This document shows positions 24,818-32,537 of a stretch of DNA of 64,000 nucleotides, piece by piece; positions within the stretch are counted from its first letter, which is position 1, and the number at the start of each line of letters is the position of its first letter. The DNA comes from Nocardioides scoriae. Lineage in GTDB: Bacteria; Actinomycetota; Actinomycetes; Propionibacteriales; Nocardioidaceae. Position numbers and translations under genes: made by a program. Under the pieces are notes generated by a model, which had not been told where the DNA came from, searched no databases, and saw only the letters and a list, made by a program, of their open reading frames with translations. The DNA is taken from positions 62,001-126,000 of the forward strand of contig NZ_LT629757.1 of NCBI RefSeq assembly GCF_900104965.1, written 5' to 3'.

Positions 24818-26029
24818 GTGAGCCCGGACCGCGCGCAGGACCGCTCGCACGACTGCCCGATCCTGCACGTCGACATGGACGCCTTCTACGCCTCCGTGGC
24901 GATCCGCGACCGCCCCGAGCTCCACGACGTCCCGGTGATCGTGGGGGGAGGACACCGCGGGGTGGTGCTGGCGGCCAACTACCCGGCCCGCCGCCACGGC
25001 GTCCGCTCGGCGCTGCCGATGACCCGGGCCAGGAGGATGTGTCCCGAGGCCGTGGTGCTGCCACCGGACTACGACGAGGTCGAGTCGGTCTCCTCCTCGG
25101 TGATGGAGATCTTCCGCCAGGTCACCCCGGTCGTGGAGGCGGTCTCGCTCGACGAGGCGTTCCTCGACGTCTCGGGGTCCTGGCGTCGCCTCGGCACCTC
25201 GCGCGAGATCGCCGAGCACGTCCGGGCACGGGTGTCCGACGAGCAGCGCGTCACCTGCTCGGTGGGGGTCGCCGGCTCGGTCTCGGTGGCCAAGCTGGCC
25301 AGCCGTCGGGCCAAGCCCGACGGCGTGGTGGTGGTCCCGCCCCGGGAGGTGACCGCCTTCCTGCACCCCCTCGACGTCGGTGAGCTCTACGGCGTGGGGG
25401 AGAAGACCCGCGAGCAGCTGCACCGCCTCGGTCTCCGCACGGTCGGCCAGGTCGCCCACACGCCGGTGGCCACGCTCCAGCGGGGGATCGGCGCCGCAGC
25501 CGGGGCCCACCTGCACCACCTCGCCTGGGGCACCGACCGGCGCACGCTGACACCTCGGCGGCCCACCCACGAGCCCGACCGGAGCATGGGGGCCGACGAG
25601 ACCTTCGGTCGCGACACCGACGACCGGGCCGTGGTGGTGCGCGAGCTGCTCCGGCTCACCGCCAAGGTCACCCACCGGATGCGCACCGCGGGGGTCGCCG
25701 GCCGCACGGTCACGATCCGGGTGCGGTTCTCCGACTTCACCACGATCACCCGCTCCCGGACCCTGCCCGACGCCACCGACGTGACCGGGGAGGTGCACGC
25801 CACCGCGGTGGGCCTCTTCGACGCGCTGGGGCTGCAGCGGGCCCGGATCCGGCTGGTCGGCGTGCGCGTGGAGGGGCTGGTGCCCCGGGGCTCGGTCCAG
25901 CGCCAGCTCGTCCTCGGCGCGCGGGAGCGGGGCTGGGAGGACGCCGACCGGGCGGTCGACGCCGCGGCGTCCCGGTTCGGCGGCGGCGCCGTACGTCGCG
26001 CCACGCTGCTGCTGGGCGACCGGCCGTGA
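24818..26029 (+). CDS. dinB: DNA polymerase IV (Y family)
   Basis: A 403-aa lesion-bypass polymerase. Catalytic residues are visible: D19 in HVDMDAFYAS and D112-E113 in SLDEAFLDVS. The YPARRHGVRSAMP-like segment reads YPARRHGVRSALPM. A helix-hairpin-helix thumb (VGEKTREQLHRLGLRTVGQVA) and the little-finger domain (SMGADETFGRDTDD onward) follow. Near the C-terminus, QRQLVLG is a weak candidate for the clamp-binding peptide. GTG 24818 begins 34 bp after the methyltransferase. No second SOS box is seen directly upstream, so SOS induction would depend on readthrough from 19382. Confidence 0.94.
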   Translation: MSPDRAQDRSHDCPILHVDMDAFYASVAIRDRPELHDVPVIVGGGHRGVVLAANYPARRHGVRSALPMTRARRMCPEAVVLPPDYDEVESVSSSVMEIFRQVTPVVEAVSLDEAFLDVSGSWRRLGTSREIAEHVRARVSDEQRVTCSVGVAGSVSVAKLASRRAKPDGVVVVPPREVTAFLHPLDVGELYGVGEKTREQLHRLGLRTVGQVAHTPVATLQRGIGAAAGAHLHHLAWGTDRRTLTPRRPTHEPDRSMGADETFGRDTDDRAVVVRELLRLTAKVTHRMRTAGVAGRTVTIRVRFSDFTTITRSRTLPDATDVTGEVHATAVGLFDALGLQRARIRLVGVRVEGLVPRGSVQRQLVLGARERGWEDADRAVDAAASRFGGGAVRRATLLLGDRP

Positions 26030-26174
26030 GCACCCGCGACCGGCTCCGCGCACCACGCCGCGCCGGGGCGGAGGTCCTTTCTGGTCACGATTTCCGATCT
26101 CGGCTACCGCCGCGCCCACGGCCTGCCTAGACTTCCAGGAGAGTCACCCAGGGCCAGTCACGCGGGAGGATGCC

Positions 26175-26678
26175 GTGCCACTCTCCGAAGAGGAGCTTCG
26201 TCTGCTCGAGCAGATGGAGCACGCGCTTGCCCAGGAGGACCCGAAGTTCGCCTCCACGCTCCGGGGCAGCGCGATGGAGCGCACCGCCAAGATGCGCACC
26301 ATCGGTGCCGCGGCCGTGTTCGTCGTCGGCATCTTCATGCTGATGGGCGGAGCCGTGGCCCAGGCCATCTGGCTCGCCGTGCTCGGCTTCGTCGTGATGC
26401 TCGGCTCGGCCACCCTCGGGCTGGCCGCCTGGCGCGGCCGGCACGCCCCGGCGCCGACGCAGCAGCGCAGCGAGGACCAGCTCTTCGACTTCGACGACCA
26501 CCCCCACCGCTTCGGCGTGGTGGACGGGGGCCGCTCCGACCGGTCCCGTCGTCGCACCCGCGGCGCGAAGGGCAAGCTCCCCAAGCGGTCGCGTGCCGCC
26601 GGTGGCGCCCAGTCGCAGGGCAGCTTCATGCAGCGCCTCGAGCAGCGCTGGGAGCGCCGCCGCCAGCAGGGCTACTGA
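26175..26678 (+). CDS. DUF3040 membrane protein
   Basis: A 167-aa actinobacterial protein of the DUF3040 family. The cytosolic N-terminus PLSEEELRLLEQMEHALAQEDPKFAST is the family signature; two transmembrane helices follow at about residues 43-63 and 66-87. The C-terminal tail is highly basic (RSRRRTRGAKGKLPKRSR) and ends in an Arg-rich helix. GTG 26175 has GGGAGGA at 26162-26168 and a -10-like TAGACT at 26128-26133. In mycobacteria and streptomycetes such genes lie near the dcw cluster, as here, though the link to division is unproven. Function unknown. Confidence 0.85.
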   Translation: MPLSEEELRLLEQMEHALAQEDPKFASTLRGSAMERTAKMRTIGAAAVFVVGIFMLMGGAVAQAIWLAVLGFVVMLGSATLGLAAWRGRHAPAPTQQRSEDQLFDFDDHPHRFGVVDGGRSDRSRRRTRGAKGKLPKRSRAAGGAQSQGSFMQRLEQRWERRRQQGY

Positions 26679-26709
26679 CCCCGTCGTCCCACCGCAGCAC
26701 CTCACCTCA

Positions 26710-26733
26710 CGACCCGGCCCCCGCGCCGGGTCG
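26710..26733. terminator. Hairpin between convergent genes
   Basis: Nine-bp perfect stem CGACCCGGC / GCCGGGTCG with a 6-nt loop, between the DUF3040 stop and the end of the leftward transglutaminase operon. Probably a bidirectional terminator. Confidence 0.6.
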
Positions 26734-26768
26734 CGGTGCGTCCGGACCCGGTGCGGCGGCAGGCCCGC

Positions 26769-29144
26769 TCAGCGGGCCGGTCGGGTGAGGGAGCGCGGCC
26801 ACCACCGCCGCACCCACGTCGTACGCCGCGACGCCGGGCGGGCCCGGTCGGCCAGCAGCCGCCGCCAGGCCTCGACGGTGCGGGTGGTGCGCAGCCGCCC
26901 GGCCTCCTCGTCGCCCGCCCGGGCGGTGCCGGGCAGCGTGGCCACCCCGCCGGACCCGCCGGCGTCCACGCCGACGGCACCGGTCGCGCCCACCGTGCCG
27001 GACGTGCCGGACGAGGTCGCGCGGCCGTAGCGGGAGCGCTCGACCGCGGCCAGCAGGTCCTCCAGCGCCCGCACGTCGTCGGGCTCCAGGGGGGAGGTGC
27101 GCGAGCCCACCTGGTCGATCACCCGGCGGGCCTGCTCGCGCGGCGACCGGTCGTCGGGCCAGGCCAGCCCCACGTCGAGGACACTGGCACGGAGCTCGGC
27201 CCACGCTCCCTCGGGCAGGTGCTCGGCGTCCAGCGAGAGCCGGCGCCGACGCTGGGCCCGGCGTGCGGCCGAGGGGACCACGGCGATCCCGACCGCGCCG
27301 AGCAGCGCCAGCAGCGGCCACCACGGGACGCCGCTCCCGCCGTCGCTGCCGGCCTGGTCCTCGGGGGTCTGCTGGTCCTCGGGGGTGGCCTCGGCGGACG
27401 GCTGGGCGCTGGGGGCCTGGGTCGGGGCCGGCTCGTCGACGGACTGACGGGTGTAGGCCGGCGTCTCACCGGTGCGCTGCGAGGGGGTCGGCTCGAAGCG
27501 GACCCAGCCGCGGCCGGAGAAGTACATCTCCGGCCAGGCGTGGCGGGCGTCCGAGGTGTAGAGCAGCCGACCGTCTGGCTGCCGCTCGGGACGCAGGAAG
27601 CCCACGGCCACCCGCGAGGGGATGCCCAGGGTGCGACCCATCGCGGCCATCGCGGAGGCGAACTGCTCGCAGTAGCCGACGCGGTCCACGGTGATGAAGT
27701 CGGCGAGCAGGTCCATGCCCGACCCGGGCCGCTGCTCCAGGGAGTAGGTGAAGCCACCGCCGCTGCGGAACCAGTCCTGCAGCGCGACGGCCCGCTCGAA
27801 GTCGGTGTCGGCCCCGGCGGTCACCTCGCGGGCGGTCTGCTCGATGACCGGCGGCAGGTCCTCGGGGACCTCCGTGCCGGCCTCGCGCACGCTGGCGGGC
27901 GGCCGCACCGCGTCGGCCAGGTCGGCGGCGGTGACGGTGGGATCGAAGGAGGTCGCGCTGTACTCCAGCCCGGCGGGCGGGTCGCCCGAGACCAGCGCGA
28001 CGTCGAGGGTGCGCTCGTCGAAGCGCCAGTTGCCCTCCACCGAGACCTCCCGCACGGGGTAGGGCAGCGGCAGCCAGGTGGTGCTGTAGTCGCGGGTCAG
28101 CTGGAAGCGCCAGTCCGACTCCAGGCCGCTGGCGCCGGGGGCCAGGCCGGGCGGACCGGGGAAGACGGCGTCGGCGGAGTTGTCGCCGGGCAGGTCGCGC
28201 TGCGAGGGCCGCCACGAGTCCTGGCTGAACAGGTCGAGCACCGTGGTCCGCAGGTAGCCCGGGTCGGCGGCGTCGGTCTCGGCGTACACCAGCGGGGTGT
28301 TGGTCTGCTCGACGAGCTCGCGGCGCAGCCGGATGAAGGGGTTGACGGTGGTCAGCCGCACGTCGCTGCCGGTGCCGGGGCCCTCGCCCTGGCCGTCGCC
28401 GCGGGGGAGCAGGTCGCTGACCGGCACCAGCGGCGCCGCCACCAGGGCGACCAGCACGCTGGCCACCGAGACCTGCCACAGCAGGGCGCCGCCGGGTCGC
28501 GACAGCCGACCCGACCCGGGCGCCGCGCCGCCGCCGGCGCGGGGCACGCCCGACCAGCGGTCGAGCCGGTCGCTGGCCAGCAGCCGCAGGAAGAGCAGCG
28601 CGACCACCACGAAGACCGGCAGCGCGAGCGCGTCGGTGAGGATCGAGACCGGGACGCTGAGCGTGACCAGGAGCGGCAGCGCCGCCAGGGGCGGTCGCCG
28701 CAGCCCGACGGCCAGCACGTCGACCGAGAGCAGGACGAGCAGCCCGCACGCCGCGAGCAGGGTGGCGGTCGAGGTGCCGAAGGCGACCACCGGAGCGCCG
28801 TAGTAGTTGAGGGCGCGGGCGCCGTTCTCGGCCAGCAGCAGCACCCGCTCCACCGAGGTGCTGGTGGGGACCACTCCGCCGATCGACTGGGCGCCGGCGA
28901 AGGTCGCGTTGAGGACGAGCAGCCCGACCACGACCTGCGCGGCCGCCACGGCGTACGACGCGACCCGGAGCACTCGCAGCCCGCTGCCGACCAGCGCCAT
29001 CAGCAGCCCGCCGACCGCGCAGGGCAGCAGGAACCCCGACGGGGCGTCGACCATGCCGGACCAGGCAGTCAGCGCCACCCAGCCGGCGAGGGCGCCGAGC
29101 AGGGGCGGGCCGGGCCGCCAGGGCTCGCGGGGCGTGGGGCTCAC
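26769..29144 (-). CDS. TgpA-like membrane transglutaminase-domain protein
   Basis: A 791-aa membrane protein. The N-terminal ~215 residues carry about six transmembrane helices (DUF3488 region). The outward-facing transglutaminase-like domain has the Cys-His-Asp triad: cysteine near residue 490 in RVGYCEQFASAMAAMGR, histidine near 535 in DARHAWPEMYF, and aspartate replaced by the usual WVRFEPTP segment. A Pro/Ser/Thr-rich linker leads to a final helix near 600 (WWPLLALLGAVGIAVVPSA) and a cytosolic tail with DUF4129-like LEDLLAAVERSRYG. GTG 29144 overlaps the DUF58 stop (GTGA). It is the last gene of a moxR-DUF58-transglutaminase operon, a widespread arrangement of unknown purpose, possibly envelope protein processing. 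Confidence 0.9.
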   Translation of the reverse strand: MSPTPREPWRPGPPLLGALAGWVALTAWSGMVDAPSGFLLPCAVGGLLMALVGSGLRVLRVASYAVAAAQVVVGLLVLNATFAGAQSIGGVVPTSTSVERVLLLAENGARALNYYGAPVVAFGTSTATLLAACGLLVLLSVDVLAVGLRRPPLAALPLLVTLSVPVSILTDALALPVFVVVALLFLRLLASDRLDRWSGVPRAGGGAAPGSGRLSRPGGALLWQVSVASVLVALVAAPLVPVSDLLPRGDGQGEGPGTGSDVRLTTVNPFIRLRRELVEQTNTPLVYAETDAADPGYLRTTVLDLFSQDSWRPSQRDLPGDNSADAVFPGPPGLAPGASGLESDWRFQLTRDYSTTWLPLPYPVREVSVEGNWRFDERTLDVALVSGDPPAGLEYSATSFDPTVTAADLADAVRPPASVREAGTEVPEDLPPVIEQTAREVTAGADTDFERAVALQDWFRSGGGFTYSLEQRPGSGMDLLADFITVDRVGYCEQFASAMAAMGRTLGIPSRVAVGFLRPERQPDGRLLYTSDARHAWPEMYFSGRGWVRFEPTPSQRTGETPAYTRQSVDEPAPTQAPSAQPSAEATPEDQQTPEDQAGSDGGSGVPWWPLLALLGAVGIAVVPSAARRAQRRRRLSLDAEHLPEGAWAELRASVLDVGLAWPDDRSPREQARRVIDQVGSRTSPLEPDDVRALEDLLAAVERSRYGRATSSGTSGTVGATGAVGVDAGGSGGVATLPGTARAGDEEAGRLRTTRTVEAWRRLLADRARPASRRTTWVRRWWPRSLTRPAR

Positions 29145-30385
29145 CGGCCCAGCTCCTGCCAGGCGGCGGGCAGGGAGCCGTCGCGGGTCAGCGTCGCGGC
29201 CTTCCAGCCGCCCAGCCGGAGGTCGGTGGTGGCGGGGCCGGCCGAGGCGTGGTGGTGGGTCAGGCCGGCGCCGTGGGTCGGGGCGTGGCGCTCCCAGCCG
29301 GCGACGTCCAGCACCACGGCGTACGCCGCGTCCCCGGCACTCGCGAGCCCGGCCAGCGTGCGGCGGTCGCCGTCGTCGAGGTGGCCGAGGACCGCGACGA
29401 GCATGCCGCCGTGCTGGGTCTCGTCGACCCAGTCGGTCGCCAGCTGCTCCTCGGTGCCGGCACCGAGCACGGCCAGCCGCTCCAGCTGCTGCTGCAGGCC
29501 CACCCCGCGATCGCCCTGGTGCCACCCGGGGGAGCCGGCACGGCCCGCGGCGGTGACCAGGCGGACCTCGAAGCCCTGTGCGGTGAGGTGGCGCAGCACC
29601 GACGCGGCAGCGCTCACGGCGGCCTCCAGCGAGGAGGCGGCGCCGCGACCGCGGTGGCTGCGGCGCCGGTGGTCGAGCAGCAGGGTGCACCGCAGCTGCC
29701 ACTCCTGCTCCTCGCGCCGGACCATCAGCTCGCTGGTGCGGGCGCTGGTGGGCCAGTGGATGCGGCGCAGGTCGTCGCCGAGGCGGTACTCCCGGATGGT
29801 GGTGTCGGGGCTGCCCCCGCCCAGCAGCTCGCGGGCGCGGTTCTCGCCGGCGCCCGCCCAGCGGCCGGTGAGCGCGATCCGGGGCAGCGCCTCGGTGCGC
29901 GGCGTGACCAGCAGGGTGGCGCTGGAGTCGAGCTCCTCGTCGAGGTCGGCCATGCCGAGCGGGTCGCTCACGTGGAGGTGGAGGGGGCCCACGGGGTAGC
30001 GGCCCCGCTGGCGCGCGTGCAGCGCGTAGTGGAGCGTGGTGCGGCCGCCCGCCTCGAGCGGGTCGACCAGGAACTGGTGACCGGCGCCCAGTGCCTCGGG
30101 CAGCGTCTCCTCCACCAGCAGCACGCCGGTGCGGCGGCGGCCCTGCGGACCGAGCTCGACCTGCACCTGCGCGGTGTCACCGGCCTCCACCCGCAGCGAG
30201 CTGAGGTCACGACGCACCCAGACGCGGCGCTCGGAGCGGCGCACCAGCACCCAGGCCACGAGCGGGACGGCGAGGGCCAGCAGCCCGATGCGCACGAAGT
30301 CGCGCTCGCCGATCTGCACGCCGCAGATCACGGCGGCGAGGCCGGCCGCGAGGAAGCACCGGCCGCGGACGGTCAGGTCACGCAC
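29141..30385 (-). CDS. DUF58 domain protein
   Basis: A 414-aa protein with two N-terminal transmembrane helices (residues ~10-50) and the DUF58 core, REYRLGDDLRRIHWPTSARTSELMVRREEQE, around residues 197-227. This core is a von Willebrand A-like fold. The region between the helices and the core is beta-rich. DUF58 proteins nearly always follow a moxR ATPase gene and are thought to be its clients. GTG 30385 overlaps the moxR stop by 8 nt, and its own stop overlaps the transglutaminase start, so the three are translated together. No enzyme activity is known. Confidence 0.9.
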   Translation of the reverse strand: MRDLTVRGRCFLAAGLAAVICGVQIGERDFVRIGLLALAVPLVAWVLVRRSERRVWVRRDLSSLRVEAGDTAQVQVELGPQGRRRTGVLLVEETLPEALGAGHQFLVDPLEAGGRTTLHYALHARQRGRYPVGPLHLHVSDPLGMADLDEELDSSATLLVTPRTEALPRIALTGRWAGAGENRARELLGGGSPDTTIREYRLGDDLRRIHWPTSARTSELMVRREEQEWQLRCTLLLDHRRRSHRGRGAASSLEAAVSAAASVLRHLTAQGFEVRLVTAAGRAGSPGWHQGDRGVGLQQQLERLAVLGAGTEEQLATDWVDETQHGGMLVAVLGHLDDGDRRTLAGLASAGDAAYAVVLDVAGWERHAPTHGAGLTHHHASAGPATTDLRLGGWKAATLTRDGSLPAAWQELGR

Positions 30386-31397
30386 GCCTGCTGCCCGAGG
30401 TGGGGGCCGGCACCGGCACCTGCGCGACGACCTGCTCGACGACGTCGACGGGGCGACGACCGTTCATCTGGGCCTCCATGGTGGGCAGCAGCCGGTGGGG
30501 CAGCACCTGCGGGGCGAGGTCGCGGACGTCGTCGGGCAGCACGAAGTCGCGGCCCTGCATGGCCGCCCAGGTGCGGGCGGCACGGACCAGCTGCAGCGTC
30601 GAGCGCGGCGAGGCGCCCAGGCGCAGGTCGGGGGAGCGGCGGGTCGCGGTGACCAGCGCCACGGCGTACTGCTGGACGGGGTGGCTCACGTGCACCCGCC
30701 CGGTGACCTCGATCAGCTTGCGGACCTCGGCGGCGTCGGTGACGGGCTCGAGGTCGTCCAGCGGGCTGATGCCCTCGCGGGCCGAGAGCATCGCGATCTC
30801 GGCCGACTCCACGGGGTAGCCCATGGACAGGCGCACCATGAAGCGGTCGCGCTGCGCCTCGGGCAGGGCGTAGGTGCCCTCCATCTCGATGGGGTTCTGG
30901 GTGGCGATGACCATGAACGGCGACTCCAGCTCGTACGTCGTCCCGTCGACCGTCACCTGGCCCTCCTCCATGCACTCGAGCATCGCCGACTGCGTCTTGG
31001 GGCTGGCCCGGTTGATCTCGTCGCCGACCACGATGTTGGCGAAGATGCCGCCCGGCCGGAACTCGAAGGCCCGGCTGTCCTGGTTGAAGATCGAGACGCC
31101 GGTGACGTCGGAGGGCAGCAGGTCGGGCGTGAACTGGATCCGGCGCACCGAGCAGTCGATCGAGCGGGCCAGCGCCTTGGACAGCATCGTCTTGCCCACG
31201 CCGGGGACGTCCTCGATGAGCAGGTGACCCCCGGAGAGCAGCACCACCAGTGCGGTGCGCGCGATCTCGGGCTTGCCCTCGATGACGGTGGCGACGTTGG
31301 CGTGGATCCGGTCGGCGACCGCCCGGACCTCCTCGACGCCTGCCGCGGGTGCGGTCCGGTCGCTCGTCCGGGTCCGTGCCTGGGTCGATCCCTGCAT
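30378..31397 (-). CDS. moxR: MoxR-type AAA+ ATPase
   Basis: A 339-aa cytosolic AAA+ chaperone. Walker A is EDVPGVGKTMLSKALA (~residue 60), Walker B GDEINRASPKTQSAML, sensor 1 FMVIATQNPIEMEGTYALPEAQRDRF; the C-terminal lid ends near ARTWAAMQGRDFVLPDDVRDLAP. MoxR proteins are believed to remodel or insert cofactors into vWA/DUF58 partners. ATG 31397 is preferred, with AGGAA just upstream; GTG 31412 would add five residues. It heads the leftward three-gene operon and is divergent from mraZ, with a 318-bp shared upstream region. The N-terminal ~15 residues are Thr/Arg-rich and probably disordered. Confidence 0.92.
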   Translation of the reverse strand: MQGSTQARTRTSDRTAPAAGVEEVRAVADRIHANVATVIEGKPEIARTALVVLLSGGHLLIEDVPGVGKTMLSKALARSIDCSVRRIQFTPDLLPSDVTGVSIFNQDSRAFEFRPGGIFANIVVGDEINRASPKTQSAMLECMEEGQVTVDGTTYELESPFMVIATQNPIEMEGTYALPEAQRDRFMVRLSMGYPVESAEIAMLSAREGISPLDDLEPVTDAAEVRKLIEVTGRVHVSHPVQQYAVALVTATRRSPDLRLGASPRSTLQLVRAARTWAAMQGRDFVLPDDVRDLAPQVLPHRLLPTMEAQMNGRRPVDVVEQVVAQVPVPAPTSGSRRA

Positions 31398-31635
31398 GGA
31401 TTCCTGGGTCACTGCTCCCTGCCCCTCCGCCGTGCTCCACGTCGCTCCACCGACGGCCACTTCCGGCCTGCTCGCACCCCACGTGCGGTCGGCTGGCCAC
31501 CAGTCAAGCGCACGGACCCACATCCGGCGCCGGGTCGACGACGCGCAGGTCACCACGGCGCGCTGGTCCCTCGCTGCCCCCGGGGTGCGCCCACCGGGGC
31601 AGACGGGTGCAAAAGGGGGGTGAAGGGGGTCGAAT

Positions 31636-31679
31636 GTGGTTGACGGTGGAGCGGAGTGGAGTAAAGTGGTGCGTAGTGG
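31636..31679 (+). promoter_or_regulatory. MraZ operator: five GTGG repeats, 10-bp period
   Basis: GTGG starts at 31636, 31646, 31656, 31666 and 31676, exactly one helical turn apart and all in the same orientation. Several are extended (AGTGGA or AAGTGGT). Direct repeats of this kind with 10-bp spacing upstream of mraZ are the known binding sites of the MraZ autorepressor in other phyla. Confidence 0.85.
31640..31667 (+). promoter_or_regulatory. Promoter of the dcw cluster (Pmra)
   Basis: TTGACG (31640-31645), a 16-bp spacer and TAAAGT (31662-31667). The MraZ repeats cover both hexamers and the predicted start near 31674, so MraZ binding would exclude RNA polymerase. Confidence 0.75.
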
Positions 31680-31715
31680 AGGAGCCAGGCGGTTCCGGGG
31701 TGGAGGGGAGAGCCG

Positions 31716-32144
31716 ATGTTCTCCGGCACCTACACCCCGAAGGTCGACGAGAAGGGCCGCCTGTTCCTCCCGGCGAAGTTCCGCGAGGAGATGAAGGAGG
31801 GGCTCGTGATCACCCGTGGTCAGGACCGCTCCCTCGACCTCCGCACCGCTGCGGACTTCGCCGACTTCACCGAGAAGTTCAAGAACGCGTCGCAGACCGA
31901 TGCCCGCCTGCGGGCCTACGGCCGGATGCTGTTCGCGCTCGCCTCGGAGCAGGTGCCGGACAAGCAGGGGCGGGTCTCGCTGACCCCCGAGCTGCGGTCC
32001 TACGCCGGTCTCGAGCGCGAGGCGGTCGTCATCGGCATCTACGACCGCGTCGAGATCTGGGAGCCCAGCGCCTGGGCCCGCTACACCGCCGACCAGGAGC
32101 AGGCGTTCGCCAACCTCTCCGAGGAAGTCTTCCCCGGCTTCTAG
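31716..32144 (+). CDS. mraZ: Transcriptional regulator MraZ
   Basis: A 142-aa DNA-binding protein with two AbrB-like half-domains, each with the DxxxR signature: DEKGR at residues 11-15 and DKQGR at about 87-91. MraZ forms a ring of eight to twelve subunits that binds consecutive direct repeats and represses its own dcw operon. The repeats at 31636-31679 fit a ring reading one repeat per helical turn. ATG 31716 follows GGAGG at 31702-31706. It is the first gene of the dcw cluster; rsmH follows after a structured leader and a small gene, a 393-bp gap. Confidence 0.96.
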   Translation: MFSGTYTPKVDEKGRLFLPAKFREEMKEGLVITRGQDRSLDLRTAADFADFTEKFKNASQTDARLRAYGRMLFALASEQVPDKQGRVSLTPELRSYAGLEREAVVIGIYDRVEIWEPSAWARYTADQEQAFANLSEEVFPGF

Positions 32145-32182
32145 TCCCACCGCCCCACCCGGCTCCACCACAACTCCACAGC

Positions 32183-32313
32183 GGCGATCGCAGGACGAGG
32201 CTCACGTCCGCTCTGCCCCCGGTCATCTGACGCACCTTCCCCGGCGCCAGAGGACCTCCCTCTCCTCCAGAGGTCGGGGAGGAGCGGACGGAGAACCTGG
32301 CCCTGCGATCGCC
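32183..32313 (+). other. Long-range stems enclosing the mraW RNA
   Basis: Twelve-bp arms GGCGATCGCAGG (32183-32194) and CCTGCGATCGCC (32302-32313), with inner arms GTCCGCTC (32206-32213) and GAGCGGAC (32282-32289), enclose the mraW-type hairpin and a second small hairpin (GACCTC 32253-32258 / GAGGTC 32270-32275). All arms are perfect, so a folded multi-branched leader is likely. Confidence 0.65.
32221..32256 (+). ncRNA. mraW-motif cis-regulatory RNA
   Basis: A hairpin built from GGUC/GACC, UCUG/CAGA and CGC/GCG pairs separated by single mismatches, with the terminal loop ACCUUCCCCG. The loop holds CUUCCCC, which I recall as the conserved element of the actinobacterial mraW RNA motif found before mraW (rsmH) genes. 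It lies between mraZ and rsmH as expected. Its ligand or mechanism is unknown; it could control expression of the downstream small gene and rsmH. Confidence 0.72.
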
Positions 32314-32363
32314 CACCACACGCACCAGCCACGCACGCACACCAGGACGGGGGGTCGAGCCCG

Positions 32364-32525
32364 ATGAGCACCACCACGACGACGGGCACCCGCGACCTCG
32401 CGGCCCGTCCCACCCGCCGGGTGCGGCACGAGGCCCGCGACTCGGTGGCCCTGATGGCCTTCTCGGCCCTCGCCTCGACCGGTGTCGCCGCGCTCCTGAT
32501 GCTGCTCGTCCGGCTCGGCGGCTAG
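32364..32525 (+). CDS. 53-aa single-span membrane protein
   Basis: A small gene between the mraW-type RNA and rsmH. It encodes 53 residues: a Thr-rich, then Arg-rich cytosolic N-terminus (RPTRRVRHEARDS) followed by one transmembrane helix at about residues 28-50 (VALMAFSALASTGVAALLML). The charge pattern predicts an N-in topology. ATG 32364 is preceded by a purine-rich GGACGGGGGG at 32346-32355; the TAG ends 12 bp before rsmH. Codon use is like the neighbours (G/C at nearly every third position). It is unrecognised by family. Its position in the dcw cluster suggests an envelope or division accessory role, by inference only. Confidence 0.65.
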   Translation: MSTTTTTGTRDLAARPTRRVRHEARDSVALMAFSALASTGVAALLMLLVRLGG

Positions 32526-32537
32526 GCGCCCGACACC

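Larger units (their letters stand above)
31398..31715. other. 318-bp divergent moxR/mraZ control region
   Basis: The mraZ-proximal third holds the promoter and five GTGG repeats listed separately. The moxR-proximal part contains a TTGACT hexamer on the minus strand (31507-31502) without a matching -10, and no gene that I can support. Confidence 0.6.

Noticed and set aside
19957-24876. 1639-codon minus-strand open frame opposite dnaE2
   Set aside because: Low-complexity Arg/Gly/His composition with no recognisable domain; shadow of dnaE2 and the methyltransferase.
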